From: Martinezella rhizogenes
GTDB taxonomy: Bacteria; Pseudomonadota; Alphaproteobacteria; Rhizobiales; Rhizobiaceae
Length of the DNA stretch: 64,000 nucleotides
Direction of reading: 5' to 3'
Assembly (NCBI RefSeq): GCF_000799715.1
Contig: NZ_JUHG01000011.1
Span: 620,001 to 684,000, forward strand
This document shows, piece by piece, positions 26,532 to 34,796 of the stretch (positions are counted from its first letter, which is position 1; each line of letters opens with the position of its first letter). Under the pieces are notes generated by a model, which worked only from the letters and a program-made list of their open reading frames with translations, did not search any database and was not told where the DNA came from. Both the position numbers and the translations under genes were made by a program.

Positions 26532-26762
26532 CTAAGACATATTTTCGGCAATGGCCAACAGCGCATCGCGCAAGCCAGCAAACGTCAGAGCCTTCACGTG
26601 TTCTCGATTATATACGAGCGCACTGCCATCAATTTCGAATGCTCTGTACGTATCGACGCCTTGCCGAAGCTCCAAACCGCTCAGCTTCGCACCAACTGCC
26701 GGGTGAGAGAAACAGACACCGACAATTCCGGCGCGTATTACATTCCGAACTGGATCATCCAT
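26532..26762 (-). CDS. hypothetical protein (76 aa)
   Basis: A 76-residue frame from ATG 26762 with AAAGAGA upstream. The sequence ELRQGVDTYRAFEIDGSALVYN looks like a folded small domain. It is co-directional with the 108-residue gene downstream. No family is recognised. Confidence 0.45.
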   Translation of the reverse strand: MDDPVRNVIRAGIVGVCFSHPAVGAKLSGLELRQGVDTYRAFEIDGSALVYNREHVKALTFAGLRDALLAIAENMS

Positions 26763-26954
26763 GCTGATTCATCTCTTTCTTAGCTCGTATGGCGTGACAG
26801 ACACTTTAGATCCGGGGTGTGATCGCATCGATGACGAATCGGTGCCACGCCTATTGGTGACGGTAACTGCTGCCGGTATGTAGATCGCGACCGGCTCTTC
26901 TGAAGTGGCTCTCGCCTTGGTATGACAGCGGTGCCTCGAACCAAGAGAAACCGA

Positions 26955-27593
26955 ATGCCCCACAACCTTCTCGTCGCCGGTCCCGAAGACGCCAAGATCA
27001 CGATCCTTCTCGCTCATGGAGCGGGCGGTGCAATGGACGCGCCGTGGATGGAAAACATGTCCCAAGCACTTTCCGAGAAAGGGCTACGGATCGTCCGGTT
27101 CGAGTTCGGTTACATGTCCGAGCGGCGGTCTACCGGAAAGCGGTCGCCGCCGCCACGCACGGAACTCTTGAAGCAGGAATACGAAACCGTGATCGATAAA
27201 CTCGGTCCGCAAGGGACACTCGTGATCGCAGGAAAATCCATGGGCGGACGCGTGGCCAGCATGATCGCGGACGACCTCCACGATATTGGGAAGATCTCGG
27301 GACTGCTTTGCCTCGGCTACCCATTTCATCCAATTGGAAAGCCAGAGAACTTGCGGACTGATCATCTTGAGGAAATGAAGACACCTACCCTCATCTGCCA
27401 GGGAACGCGCGACCTGCTCGGATCGCAGGAGGAAGTTTCTGGCTATAAGCTTTCCAAAATGATCGAAATTCTCTGGCTGGAAGATGGGGATCACGACTTC
27501 CGGCCGAGAAAGGCTGTCTCGGGCCTGACGGTTGGCGAGCATGTCACGACGGTCGCCAATCACGTAGCTAAATGGGCCCATGGGCTACCTTAA
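26955..27593 (+). CDS. alpha/beta hydrolase (KANL3/Tex30 type)
   Basis: 212 residues from ATG 26955; an ATG at 26922 is an alternative. The oxyanion segment is LAHGAGGAMDAPWM and the nucleophile elbow is GKSMGG, as in the Tex30/KANL3 hydrolase family. The likely acid is in GTRDLLG and the histidine in DGDHDF. It is a cytoplasmic esterase-like enzyme of unknown substrate. It lies alone in the cargo, and no defence link is visible. Confidence 0.8.
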   Translation: MPHNLLVAGPEDAKITILLAHGAGGAMDAPWMENMSQALSEKGLRIVRFEFGYMSERRSTGKRSPPPRTELLKQEYETVIDKLGPQGTLVIAGKSMGGRVASMIADDLHDIGKISGLLCLGYPFHPIGKPENLRTDHLEEMKTPTLICQGTRDLLGSQEEVSGYKLSKMIEILWLEDGDHDFRPRKAVSGLTVGEHVTTVANHVAKWAHGLP

Positions 27594-27697
27594 GCCCCGG
27601 ACACCTGTTGGGACCGCCGGATGTTAGCCTTGACGGGTGACCGAGTAGCCGCACTTTACATCTGGTTTGCAGAAGTCCCCACCCGGTGAGGCCACGT

Positions 27698-28141
27698 ATG
27701 CCGAAACGTGCGAAACCAGAAGCAAGCAAAATTATATGGCCTGAGGTCGAGGTCGATCACTGGAGCGGCGAGTTTGCCGAGAGGCCCTCCGGCTCTATAG
27801 GTCAGCACATTCAGCCAGGTCCACCACCGACGCCTGTAGAATTTACCTATCTTATCGTCGGTGCAGTAATCTCATCGCCACGCACAAAGATGCGGTGGCC
27901 CGCCGTCGTATCATTCTGGGTACGCACGCCTTTCACTCCACACAGAGTTGAGGCTGGCTTTATGTTTAAGTCGGAGAATAAGCCCACCTTCAATCTCGGT
28001 CTGGAGGTGACGCGGCAGCAGTTCACTGAAATGGTATGGTTCTTTAGAGAGAAACTGCTGAGCAACTTCCATTTCACTGTAGGTCAAGGACGCGACAACC
28101 ATTGGCCAATTACCAGCTGGGGTGCCAGCTTTGAGCTGTAG
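27698..28141 (+). CDS. hypothetical protein (147 aa)
   Basis: 147 residues from ATG 27698. The frame contains a beta-rich middle (FTYLIVGAVISSP, VVSFWVRTPFTPHRVEAGFMF) and a C-terminal part with TRQQFTEMVWFFREKL. No family is recognised. A perfect hairpin follows 2 bases after the stop, which supports it as an expressed gene. Confidence 0.5.
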   Translation: MPKRAKPEASKIIWPEVEVDHWSGEFAERPSGSIGQHIQPGPPPTPVEFTYLIVGAVISSPRTKMRWPAVVSFWVRTPFTPHRVEAGFMFKSENKPTFNLGLEVTRQQFTEMVWFFREKLLSNFHFTVGQGRDNHWPITSWGASFEL

Positions 28142-28142
28142 A

Positions 28143-28160
28143 CCGTTCGCATACGAACGG
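28143..28160 (+). terminator. hairpin after the 147-aa gene
   Basis: CCGTTCG-CATA-CGAACGG, a perfect 7-bp stem directly after the TAG, followed by ATCTAGTTTCC. The rest of 28161-28459 shows no convincing gene. It is the 3' flank of the minus-strand DUF6527 gene. Confidence 0.5.
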
Positions 28161-28459
28161 ATCTAGTTTCCGGGCTGAAGGTGTTAACCGAGAATTTTCC
28201 GCACGGCACGTGGCTCGGAGTTCTCGAACAGAAGCGCTTCTATCCGAAGAAGAGAACGTCGATATATCCCCCCGAAAGCGTTCCGCTTCCTTTTTCGGTG
28301 AGCGACAGGGCGTTTCGAAGATTACATCATTGCGGGACGGCAGCTTCGCGCAATTTTCAGACTAGCGAGCTACAATCTCTGCACAAAGCTGTGCGGGCGA
28401 AGAGGCATCGGGACGCACTTTCTATCGCATTGTCCCTCAAGACCAATGACCGTAACTCG

Positions 28460-28873
28460 CTACAGCCCGAGCCATTTCGCCAGGTGTTTCCAAATCCTGC
28501 CAAAGAAACCAAGTTCCTGCGCATGGCGTTCGGCATGAGCGGCGGCAGAAACCCGCTGATCACTGGCTCGATTAGCCCGTATTTGAGCATCGGAAAACGC
28601 ACCCTCCCACCTGATCTCATTTCGCGAGATGACGTAGTGCGATTGACACGCCGAACTCCAATTTCCAATTGAGGGATGAAGCGATACGAACCCGCCGTCG
28701 TTTCTCAACTCCCACTTTCCTGGTTTTAAAGGAGTGACAACTTTCGTACCGCAGCCGCAGCAGCAGTTGTGTGCCGCAGTTCCAAACTCCTCCGATATAT
28801 ATATGACACCGTCATCCATCTCCTTCGGTATTCTTTTCACAAACTCCGGGCGTATCTGTATGCGTTTTGTCAT
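28460..28873 (-). CDS. DUF6527-family zinc-binding protein
   Basis: 137 residues from ATG 28873; ATG 28882 is an alternative. A metal-site pattern is visible: CCCGCGTK near residue 40 and CQSHY near 79. This pattern fits DUF6527 proteins, which occur beside bacterial ubiquitin-like and E1 genes. The gene start overlaps the end of the E1-like gene by about 60 bases, so they are translationally coupled. It is the last gene of the operon. The function is unknown; a JAB peptidase is absent, so this protein may take its place or act as the target-binding part. Confidence 0.72.
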   Translation of the reverse strand: MTKRIQIRPEFVKRIPKEMDDGVIYISEEFGTAAHNCCCGCGTKVVTPLKPGKWELRNDGGFVSLHPSIGNWSSACQSHYVISRNEIRWEGAFSDAQIRANRASDQRVSAAAHAERHAQELGFFGRIWKHLAKWLGL

Positions 28874-30050
28874 AGATGTCATCTTTGCTCAGGAGGCTAT
28901 TTCCAATGGTATACGAGACGAACCGTTCACGACCCAAATCGAAATAGAAGCCTCTCACTTTTTTCCAAGCGATCACCGCAAGGCACGCATTCAAAGCATT
29001 GAGATCGGCGACCTGAATGTTTCGGTCATATTCATTTTGGGCGTCGTCAGACGCAAAGGAAATTCTTGATCGAGCCTCGTTTCGATTATCAGGAAGACTG
29101 AGGACCGAACGCAAAATACCGCCAACGCTGTAGCGCTTGGAATAAAGGCCCATGCCGACATCGATGAACGGCGTCCCGAGGGCCTCAAGCTTTTCAATGA
29201 TGGCCCGCTTCTCTGGTCCGCTTTCCATGCACAGGAAAACAAAAGACATGCCTTGGAGCTTGTCGACATTCTCGCTCGTCAGCTTTTCAGGATGAGGTAC
29301 GATGCCGCGATGCATCTTGGAGTAAATCGCGGCAAGGTACTCGACCTTCTTCGGTCTGCTGCGGAGTTCGTCTAACGAAGCCGCCCCTGGCGCTCTGAAC
29401 GCGTTATGGGTAAGGAAGTCATCTGCATCAAACAGATGAATATTCTTCGCGACGGTTTTGGCGACGAGGTCCAATACGTAGGAACCGGTTCCGCCCAACC
29501 CCACAATGGCAACCGCTTCTTCAGCCAGCTTCGCCGTCGCCTCATTGATTTCAGCCCGAGAGGATGCCGTGTCGAGGTAGTTGTGGGGCGATGTGTCAGG
29601 ATCACCCTCGACAATGCGATGGGTTTTAGCGGTGACAAAGGGATCGATTAGAGCGACCTCTTTCGCCAACAAGGCGATGTAGGTCGTCATCTTCTCGTAG
29701 TAGTCATTGTAATAACCGCAAGGCGGCTTCCTGGAGAAGGAGTGGTCCGCCCGAAGGCCGCTGCCAAGCGGGAATGCCTGCGTCTGGTGTTGAAGGATCA
29801 ACAGCGGATTGCCCTGAGAATCGCAAGGATACTCACCGGAGAATTTCGCGGTGTGATCCTGAGGGCGTACAGTTACGTCACCCGCGAGATCGAGGTTCGT
29901 GGCGAACGCCCCGAAGCCAATAGTGCGGTCGTTTTTGACGTACGGGACGTCCTTCACGACGAGAAAATTGGCGTCCGTGATTTGGATGTTGAATCCCTCA
30001 TCACGGAGCCGTTGGAGATCGGCATTACGAGCGATTAGTGTGTGCGACAT
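28812..30050 (-). CDS. E1-like ThiF-family protein with DUF6791-type N-terminal domain
   Basis: 412 residues from ATG 30050; an upstream ATG at 30065 is possible. Residues 1-150 form an N-terminal domain of the DUF6791 type (YCD-like segment GEYPCDSQGNPLL, PPCGYYNDYY). Residues 178-340 are a ThiF/E1 adenylation domain with GLGGTGSYV (184-192) and FDADDF. C274 (FVFLCMESG) is a possible active-site cysteine. It should adenylate the C-terminus of the ubiquitin-like protein encoded just upstream, whose gene overlaps its start. No separate E2 gene is present, so conjugation may use the N-terminal domain, or activation alone may be the output. Confidence 0.8.
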   Translation of the reverse strand: MSHTLIARNADLQRLRDEGFNIQITDANFLVVKDVPYVKNDRTIGFGAFATNLDLAGDVTVRPQDHTAKFSGEYPCDSQGNPLLILQHQTQAFPLGSGLRADHSFSRKPPCGYYNDYYEKMTTYIALLAKEVALIDPFVTAKTHRIVEGDPDTSPHNYLDTASSRAEINEATAKLAEEAVAIVGLGGTGSYVLDLVAKTVAKNIHLFDADDFLTHNAFRAPGAASLDELRSRPKKVEYLAAIYSKMHRGIVPHPEKLTSENVDKLQGMSFVFLCMESGPEKRAIIEKLEALGTPFIDVGMGLYSKRYSVGGILRSVLSLPDNRNEARSRISFASDDAQNEYDRNIQVADLNALNACLAVIAWKKVRGFYFDLGRERFVSYTIGNSLLSKDDIYDKTHTDTPGVCEKNTEGDG

Positions 30051-30492
30051 CGAAGATCGTCCCATGCTTCTTCACGGTCACGGTGCCGCCAGGTGCAAGA
30101 TCGCCGTGGTGCGGCTTGCTCTTCGCATGCTCAAAGCTCACCGTAAACGCAGGGTCCAGGCCGGTAGGCGGCTCGGGATATGCAAGCTTCACAAGCTCGT
30201 CGAATGTCAGCTCGTCGTGGTCGACAACGAAAGGATCGGTGTTGACGATTATCACGAAATGCTTCTGAGGAGCTTCGGCGCTGTGGAAGTGCTCATCTTC
30301 CTTAAGATGAACAGTCGGCCGGTCGATCCGAATAAGCTTGTCTTCTTGGTCGCCCGTGACTTCGCGGTAAAGCACGTAGCCGCCACGAACATGACCAAGC
30401 TCATATAGATCGACGCCACTGGTCGGATTTATAGAATGATAAGGCTTCTGATCGATATGGATGCGGACCTTACCCTTGCTTTCTTCGCTCAT
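30025..30492 (-). CDS. double ubiquitin-like (multiubiquitin) protein
   Basis: 155 residues from ATG 30492, with GGGAAG upstream. Two beta-grasp repeats are visible: residues about 8-68 (VRIHIDQKPYHSINP) and 74-152 (KHFVIIVNTDPFVVDHDELT, then FDELVKLAYPEPP). The second repeat matches the multiubiquitin domain best. The C-terminus is AHTNRS with no di-glycine, so the modifying end, if any, is unusual. It is the first gene of the three-gene operon and is divergent from an XRE/ImmA-IrrE pair. Confidence 0.8.
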   Translation of the reverse strand: MSEESKGKVRIHIDQKPYHSINPTSGVDLYELGHVRGGYVLYREVTGDQEDKLIRIDRPTVHLKEDEHFHSAEAPQKHFVIIVNTDPFVVDHDELTFDELVKLAYPEPPTGLDPAFTVSFEHAKSKPHHGDLAPGGTVTVKKHGTIFDVAHTNRS

Positions 30493-30585
30493 TTTTCTTC
30501 CCTGTAAGCACAAGCCTTGGTTCGCAAGGCGTTTCCTTACCCCTGAACGGCAAGGGCACCGTCGCAATTGCGACTCTGAACAAAA

Positions 30586-30646
30586 ATTGCTAGAGTGCAA
30601 TTACTTGCTATATTGCGAGATAGGAATCAAATTGCAAGAGTGCAAT
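30586..30646. promoter_or_regulatory. two identical-type operators between the ubiquitin-like operon and the xre gene
   Basis: ATTGCTAGAGTGCAAT (30586-30601) and ATTGCAAGAGTGCAAT (30631-30646) differ at one base. Each is an inverted repeat ATTGC-N6-GCAAT. They start 45 bases apart in the 159-base divergent gap, the second ending 5 bases before the xre ATG. A partial copy (TATTGCGAGATA) lies between them. This is the expected layout for binding by the adjacent XRE regulator. Confidence 0.75.
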
Positions 30647-30651
30647 CAGCT

Positions 30652-31005
30652 ATGACCCCAAAAAAATTCGATGGTGAAGGATTCTTTGCCGCGTTGGATG
30701 CCGAGAGGCTAACTCGGACCGCGACGTGGAAGAAGGTGGCAGAAGAAGCAGGCGTACCCGCCTCGACGCTGACACGAATGTCCCAAGGTAAGCGCCCCGA
30801 TATCGATACACTGGCAGCGCTTTGCCAATGGTCGGGTCTCGAACCCGGTCGGTTTACTGGGCAGATAGACACAAAGCCTGGTGGAGCCTCGACTCTTTCC
30901 GAGATCACAACCTTGCTTCGAGGCGACAAGCACCTCTCGAAAGAAGGTGTGCAAGCCTTGGAGGCAATATTGAAGACTGCATATGCGCAACTCAAAAGAG
31001 ACTAG
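30652..31005 (+). CDS. XRE-family transcriptional regulator
   Basis: 117 residues from ATG 30652. It has an N-terminal HTH (TWKKVAEEAGVPASTLTRMSQGKRPDIDTLAALCQW, about residues 22-57) and a short helical C-terminus. Two ATTGC-N6-GCAAT repeats overlie its promoter region. The ImmA/IrrE-type peptidase follows after 18 bases. By analogy with ImmR/ImmA pairs, this protein likely represses both itself and the divergent ubiquitin-like operon until the peptidase cleaves it. Confidence 0.85.
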   Translation: MTPKKFDGEGFFAALDAERLTRTATWKKVAEEAGVPASTLTRMSQGKRPDIDTLAALCQWSGLEPGRFTGQIDTKPGGASTLSEITTLLRGDKHLSKEGVQALEAILKTAYAQLKRD

Positions 31006-31023
31006 TTAGTGGGTTGGAGTTAG

Positions 31024-31608
31024 ATGGCCAAAGCGCAGTTTCGTCGCGGTTTCAAGGCAGACGCTAGCTGGTATTCCAAGTCGGTTCGCGCTGAACTCGG
31101 CCTGAAACCCTATGAGCCGATTTGCCCATGGACGCTTGCCGAGCACCTTGAACTACCAGTGCTCAAGGTATCGGACTACGTGAAGGTCGAGCCTGATGCG
31201 GTCGCGTATCTTCACTCGGTGGCAGGCCAAGACGAGTTTTCAGCCATCACCGCCAATCTTGGCGGCATACGCGTAATCATCCACAACGACGCGCATGATC
31301 GCAAGAGGCAAGCTGCCGACATTGCTCACGAAATCGCTCATGGCCTGCTGCTCCATGAACTTGCGCCGCTGACCGGAGCGGAAGGCAAAAGGAATTATCA
31401 CAGCGAGGTAGAGGCCGAAGCCAGTTGGCTCGGCCCTGCCCTTCTGGTGCCTGACGAGGCAGCGGTCTTCATAGCCAGCCGCCTTGCCGATGGGCGTGTC
31501 ACAATGCAACAGGCAACAGACGAGTACGGCGTCAGCGAGAGTTTGCTTCGAATGCGGCTCAACGTTTCGGGTGCATTTATTCGGGTGGCAAGACGCAGGG
31601 CAGCTTGA
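31024..31608 (+). CDS. ImmA/IrrE-family metallopeptidase
   Basis: 194 residues with the zinc motif HEIAH (102-106) and the downstream glutamate in EVEAEASWL (about 130-132), typical of the ImmA/IrrE family. It probably cleaves the XRE regulator encoded 18 bases upstream. The pair is a common inducible switch for mobile elements and defence operons. The 238 bases from its stop to the right-end tniQ hold no gene that I can support. Confidence 0.87.
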   Translation: MAKAQFRRGFKADASWYSKSVRAELGLKPYEPICPWTLAEHLELPVLKVSDYVKVEPDAVAYLHSVAGQDEFSAITANLGGIRVIIHNDAHDRKRQAADIAHEIAHGLLLHELAPLTGAEGKRNYHSEVEAEASWLGPALLVPDEAAVFIASRLADGRVTMQQATDEYGVSESLLRMRLNVSGAFIRVARRRAA

Positions 31609-31846
31609 TCCGGCGTCGTGTTTCGGAGGCTCTATCGCAAGAGAAATAGTGTGTTTCGTCCTGCCCCTCACGGGCCGCTATAACGACATTGTATGGGTTT
31701 TGTGCTGGCTCGGGCAACCTGCAGCATTACGTTTTCAAGATTACTCGGTTGCCGCTCTTTGTTGTAAGCGCGGCCTCAGCGCGGACTTGGTTAGATAGTA
31801 TCGCGCCCATTCGTGGAAATGGAGATAGAGCGTCTTCCGGTTTGCT

Positions 31847-33721
31847 TCACATGCTGCTCCGACCGCCAAGCGAGAGACTTCCGGCACTTAGGCCGAAATG
31901 CTCCTGGACTCCAATGCGAGACCATATCGTCGTGTCACCAATTGAGACGCGGGCCAACGAGGATGCAGCGAGCACCTTCGGGGCGTTCGCAAGCGCCATT
32001 CCATGCAAAAACGCCAGATCGCGCACCTCGGACAGAAACATCCAGCTCTTTCGATATTCGGCGACGTCAATACCTGTCGGATTGGGCGGTAGTAGATCAT
32101 TCCGCACGAGATTACGAATGGTCGTGCGTGATCTACCGAACGCAGCTGCGACATCGGCTTGCGATAGCGGAACGAAGTCAGATTGAGAGCGGGTCTCGCC
32201 AAGCGACAGTGCGTGCGCCAGCGAGTCCGCATTAGAGATACAGAGGCTCTGAACGAGGGGCATGCGCAAAGTCGGAACCCACGCAGCCTTGATCGCTCCC
32301 GTGATGATTGCTCGGAATATCCGGTTCCACTGCTTGCCATTCAAACCGCCCGAAGCGAATGCCAGGTCGAACAGCGGAAGCGCGTCGCGACTTATGCCGG
32401 TACGTTGGATGGGCTCCAACTGCTTGAACAGGGACAGGCCCTGACCAGGAGCGGGAGCCGTTCTCAGAGGACCGAGCACCGAATTGAGTTCTGGAAGCAA
32501 CCCGTCGTCGAAGAGATCGACAAGATGGGGGATCGGCACGCCGATGTAGCTGGCAAGGCTTCTTGCCTGAGACGAGTTGCGCAGCAGCGCCACCGCTGCT
32601 TCCACGGCGTTGATTCCTCCAGCTCTATCGTTCAGCCGCCTCAGTACGACCCGGCCTTGTCGCATTGGACCGGTCTGTCGAATAGGCGCGGAAGGGAGGG
32701 ACGAACTCGTGGACCGGTCAACCTTCTCGACAATCACCTGTGCAAGGCAAATGTCTTTTCGCTCCTTCAAAAGCGACCGAATATGGGACGACAGCGTTTG
32801 ATCGAAACATAAGGCGCTGATGTCGCCCTCGTCGTCGTGGGGCCTAGCTGTTTTAGGGGCCATCAGTTGGTCGACGCTATTCGGCCATTCCAGGATCGCA
32901 CGCCCGGCACGCTCAATCGACCTGACATTAAGGCAACGGCCCCATCCAGCTTTGGTTTTGTGAAAGCGGCTTGCTGTTTGAACGGCAAACTGAAAAAGCG
33001 CCCCTCGACCCAACTGGCTCAACTCAGGATGCAGTTTCAGCTTGGCACGACGATCTGCCGCCTCAGGATCAACAAGATCGGCGAAAAGTTGCACCGCCGC
33101 TTCATCCCGGATGTCGGCGAGCGGTTGCGGGAAGTCACGCAAATCGACTGCAGCTCTGCCCGGACGTACGCAGCGGTCGCAGAAGTTGACGCCGAGGTTT
33201 CTTGACCAACCCAATTCGCCTTGGCAGAGCGGGCAATAATCCAGCAATTCTTCCTTGGTGGCGACGTCGAAGCCAAGTGGTTGCAGCGACCACATCGCCT
33301 TCTGCGTTCCGTATTTGCGAAGTGACATCGGCGAAACACGCCGTCGACTTGTCACATGTCGACGGCGCAAATTGACACCAAAAAATTCAACCCAATCCCG
33401 ACCGCATCCAGGTGTTTCCGTAAGAAGCCCCTTCACCGCATCTGCATCCTTCCGAATACCAAGGACGTCAATCAGGCGAACTATATCGTCGGCCGCCCCG
33501 CCATGGAGAGAGGCCAAACTCCTGAAAGACTTCGACTTCGCCAATTTGAGAACGACGCCACTGTTTGAGAACCCATTTCGGTTGACCGCTCGGAACGCAG
33601 CGTCCCGGAGGTGTTCGCCAGCCTCCAGGTCGACTGGCAAGGCCAAAACGTGGCCAACGTTCGCAGCCCGTTCAACAGCGTGGGCAATCTCAGCTTCGTG
33701 GCGGTCCAACAACTCAGACAT
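31847..33721 (-). CDS. tniQ: TniQ/TnsD-family target-selection protein 2 (core operon)
   Basis: 624 residues from ATG 33721, whose ATG overlaps the tnsC stop (ATGTCTGA). The zinc ribbon has C163, C166, C181 and C184. The segments RRRHVTSRRRVSPMSLRKYGTQKAMW and AVDLRDFPQPLADI align well with TniQ1 at the left end, so the two are paralogues. The long C-terminal region (about 250-624) is probably the sequence-specific DNA-binding part, with a final HTH-like stretch (QADVAAAFGRSRTTIRNLV). It is the last gene of tnsA-tnsB-tnsC-tniQ. Confidence 0.92.
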   Translation of the reverse strand: MSELLDRHEAEIAHAVERAANVGHVLALPVDLEAGEHLRDAAFRAVNRNGFSNSGVVLKLAKSKSFRSLASLHGGAADDIVRLIDVLGIRKDADAVKGLLTETPGCGRDWVEFFGVNLRRRHVTSRRRVSPMSLRKYGTQKAMWSLQPLGFDVATKEELLDYCPLCQGELGWSRNLGVNFCDRCVRPGRAAVDLRDFPQPLADIRDEAAVQLFADLVDPEAADRRAKLKLHPELSQLGRGALFQFAVQTASRFHKTKAGWGRCLNVRSIERAGRAILEWPNSVDQLMAPKTARPHDDEGDISALCFDQTLSSHIRSLLKERKDICLAQVIVEKVDRSTSSSLPSAPIRQTGPMRQGRVVLRRLNDRAGGINAVEAAVALLRNSSQARSLASYIGVPIPHLVDLFDDGLLPELNSVLGPLRTAPAPGQGLSLFKQLEPIQRTGISRDALPLFDLAFASGGLNGKQWNRIFRAIITGAIKAAWVPTLRMPLVQSLCISNADSLAHALSLGETRSQSDFVPLSQADVAAAFGRSRTTIRNLVRNDLLPPNPTGIDVAEYRKSWMFLSEVRDLAFLHGMALANAPKVLAASSLARVSIGDTTIWSRIGVQEHFGLSAGSLSLGGRSSM

Positions 33722-34730
33722 GAGCCGCCTCTCCTGGCGCAGGCGGAGCCTGGCGCATCCGCTCTGGCTTATCGAATGGATTGCTGGTCGCAAGCTCGTT
33801 AAATACGGTGTAATCGTCCGCTGCCGCTTGTAAGTGGTCGTACTCGACCCGAACTGCACCGGCCTCGATTGCGTAAAGAGCGGCTCGTTCGATCAAATTT
33901 GCCGCGTGGCCGAGATAGCCTTTACAAGCAACGAAGAGGCGAGCGGACACGTCCTTGCTCACGAAGTTAGAACGTTCAGCCAGTAACCCCGAACGCTGTA
34001 GATGCAGGCCAATCAGGCCAACAAACTCGCCGAACGCCTCGCGATGCTTTGGCTTCTTATAGTTCAACGGTCCCAGGAAGAGCTGCCTGATGCACCTGGC
34101 GCGTATCTGTTTGTCTAAGAAGACCTTCGTCCTCGCTTCGCTTGTGCCCACGAAAACGACCGGGCAGCCACCAAGAAGGAAATCCTTCAGTGTGTTGTGC
34201 ACCCTGGTAGCCTCTGATCTTGCATTTATAGACGCCGCACCGATTCTGAGATGGTTCATCTCGTCGAAAATCAGTAGCTCCGTCCGGAATTCATTTATGT
34301 AATTGAGAACCCGATGTTTCTTGTTCCCCAGATTGCCGGTTTCTGGGCAGGGATCGTTGTATGCCCGGAGTATGTCTTCAAGAAGCGACATGAGGGTGGA
34401 CGTTCCGGACACCGAGATATGCACGACAACCTTCTGCAGCAGCGCGACGGCAACTCGCGGAGTGTCCCGCGCGAACAGCCCGGTTTCGTAGCAGTAGTCT
34501 ACAACGTTCCGTTCCACATAGGCCGTCACGATGGTGGTTTTGCCACTCTGAGTGTCTGCGAAGAGCGTCGCGCACCTTGCCTCATTCCCAACGGCAGTCC
34601 TTTCCATTATGCGCCGCCTGGTGCTGCGAAGCGCATCGAAAGTCTTGTGCGCTTGCTTCATGAACGAGTGCTCGATTCTAAGGTTTTTGAACAAATGTTC
34701 GAGTTCATCGAGGGGAGACGTGGTGTGCAC
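33714..34730 (-). CDS. tnsC: TnsC/TniB-type AAA+ transposition regulator
   Basis: 338 residues from GTG 34730, chosen because AAGGA stands 7 bases upstream; a GTG at 34787 lies within a GC-rich hairpin. Walker A is FADTQSGKT (57-65), Walker B is LLIFDEM (D156, E157), and KDFLLGGCPVVFVGTSEA is the sensor-1 region. TnsC forms ATP-dependent filaments on DNA and links TniQ-bound target to the TnsAB transposase. The gene lies between tnsB (67 bases) and tniQ2 (8-base overlap). Confidence 0.92.
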   Translation of the reverse strand: MHTTSPLDELEHLFKNLRIEHSFMKQAHKTFDALRSTRRRIMERTAVGNEARCATLFADTQSGKTTIVTAYVERNVVDYCYETGLFARDTPRVAVALLQKVVVHISVSGTSTLMSLLEDILRAYNDPCPETGNLGNKKHRVLNYINEFRTELLIFDEMNHLRIGAASINARSEATRVHNTLKDFLLGGCPVVFVGTSEARTKVFLDKQIRARCIRQLFLGPLNYKKPKHREAFGEFVGLIGLHLQRSGLLAERSNFVSKDVSARLFVACKGYLGHAANLIERAALYAIEAGAVRVEYDHLQAAADDYTVFNELATSNPFDKPERMRQAPPAPGEAAHV

Positions 34731-34796
34731 GTTGGTTTCCTTATTTGGTGGTTTTTGATGAGCTGGGTGCAGGCTTTCCGCCCGCACCCACTGGAT

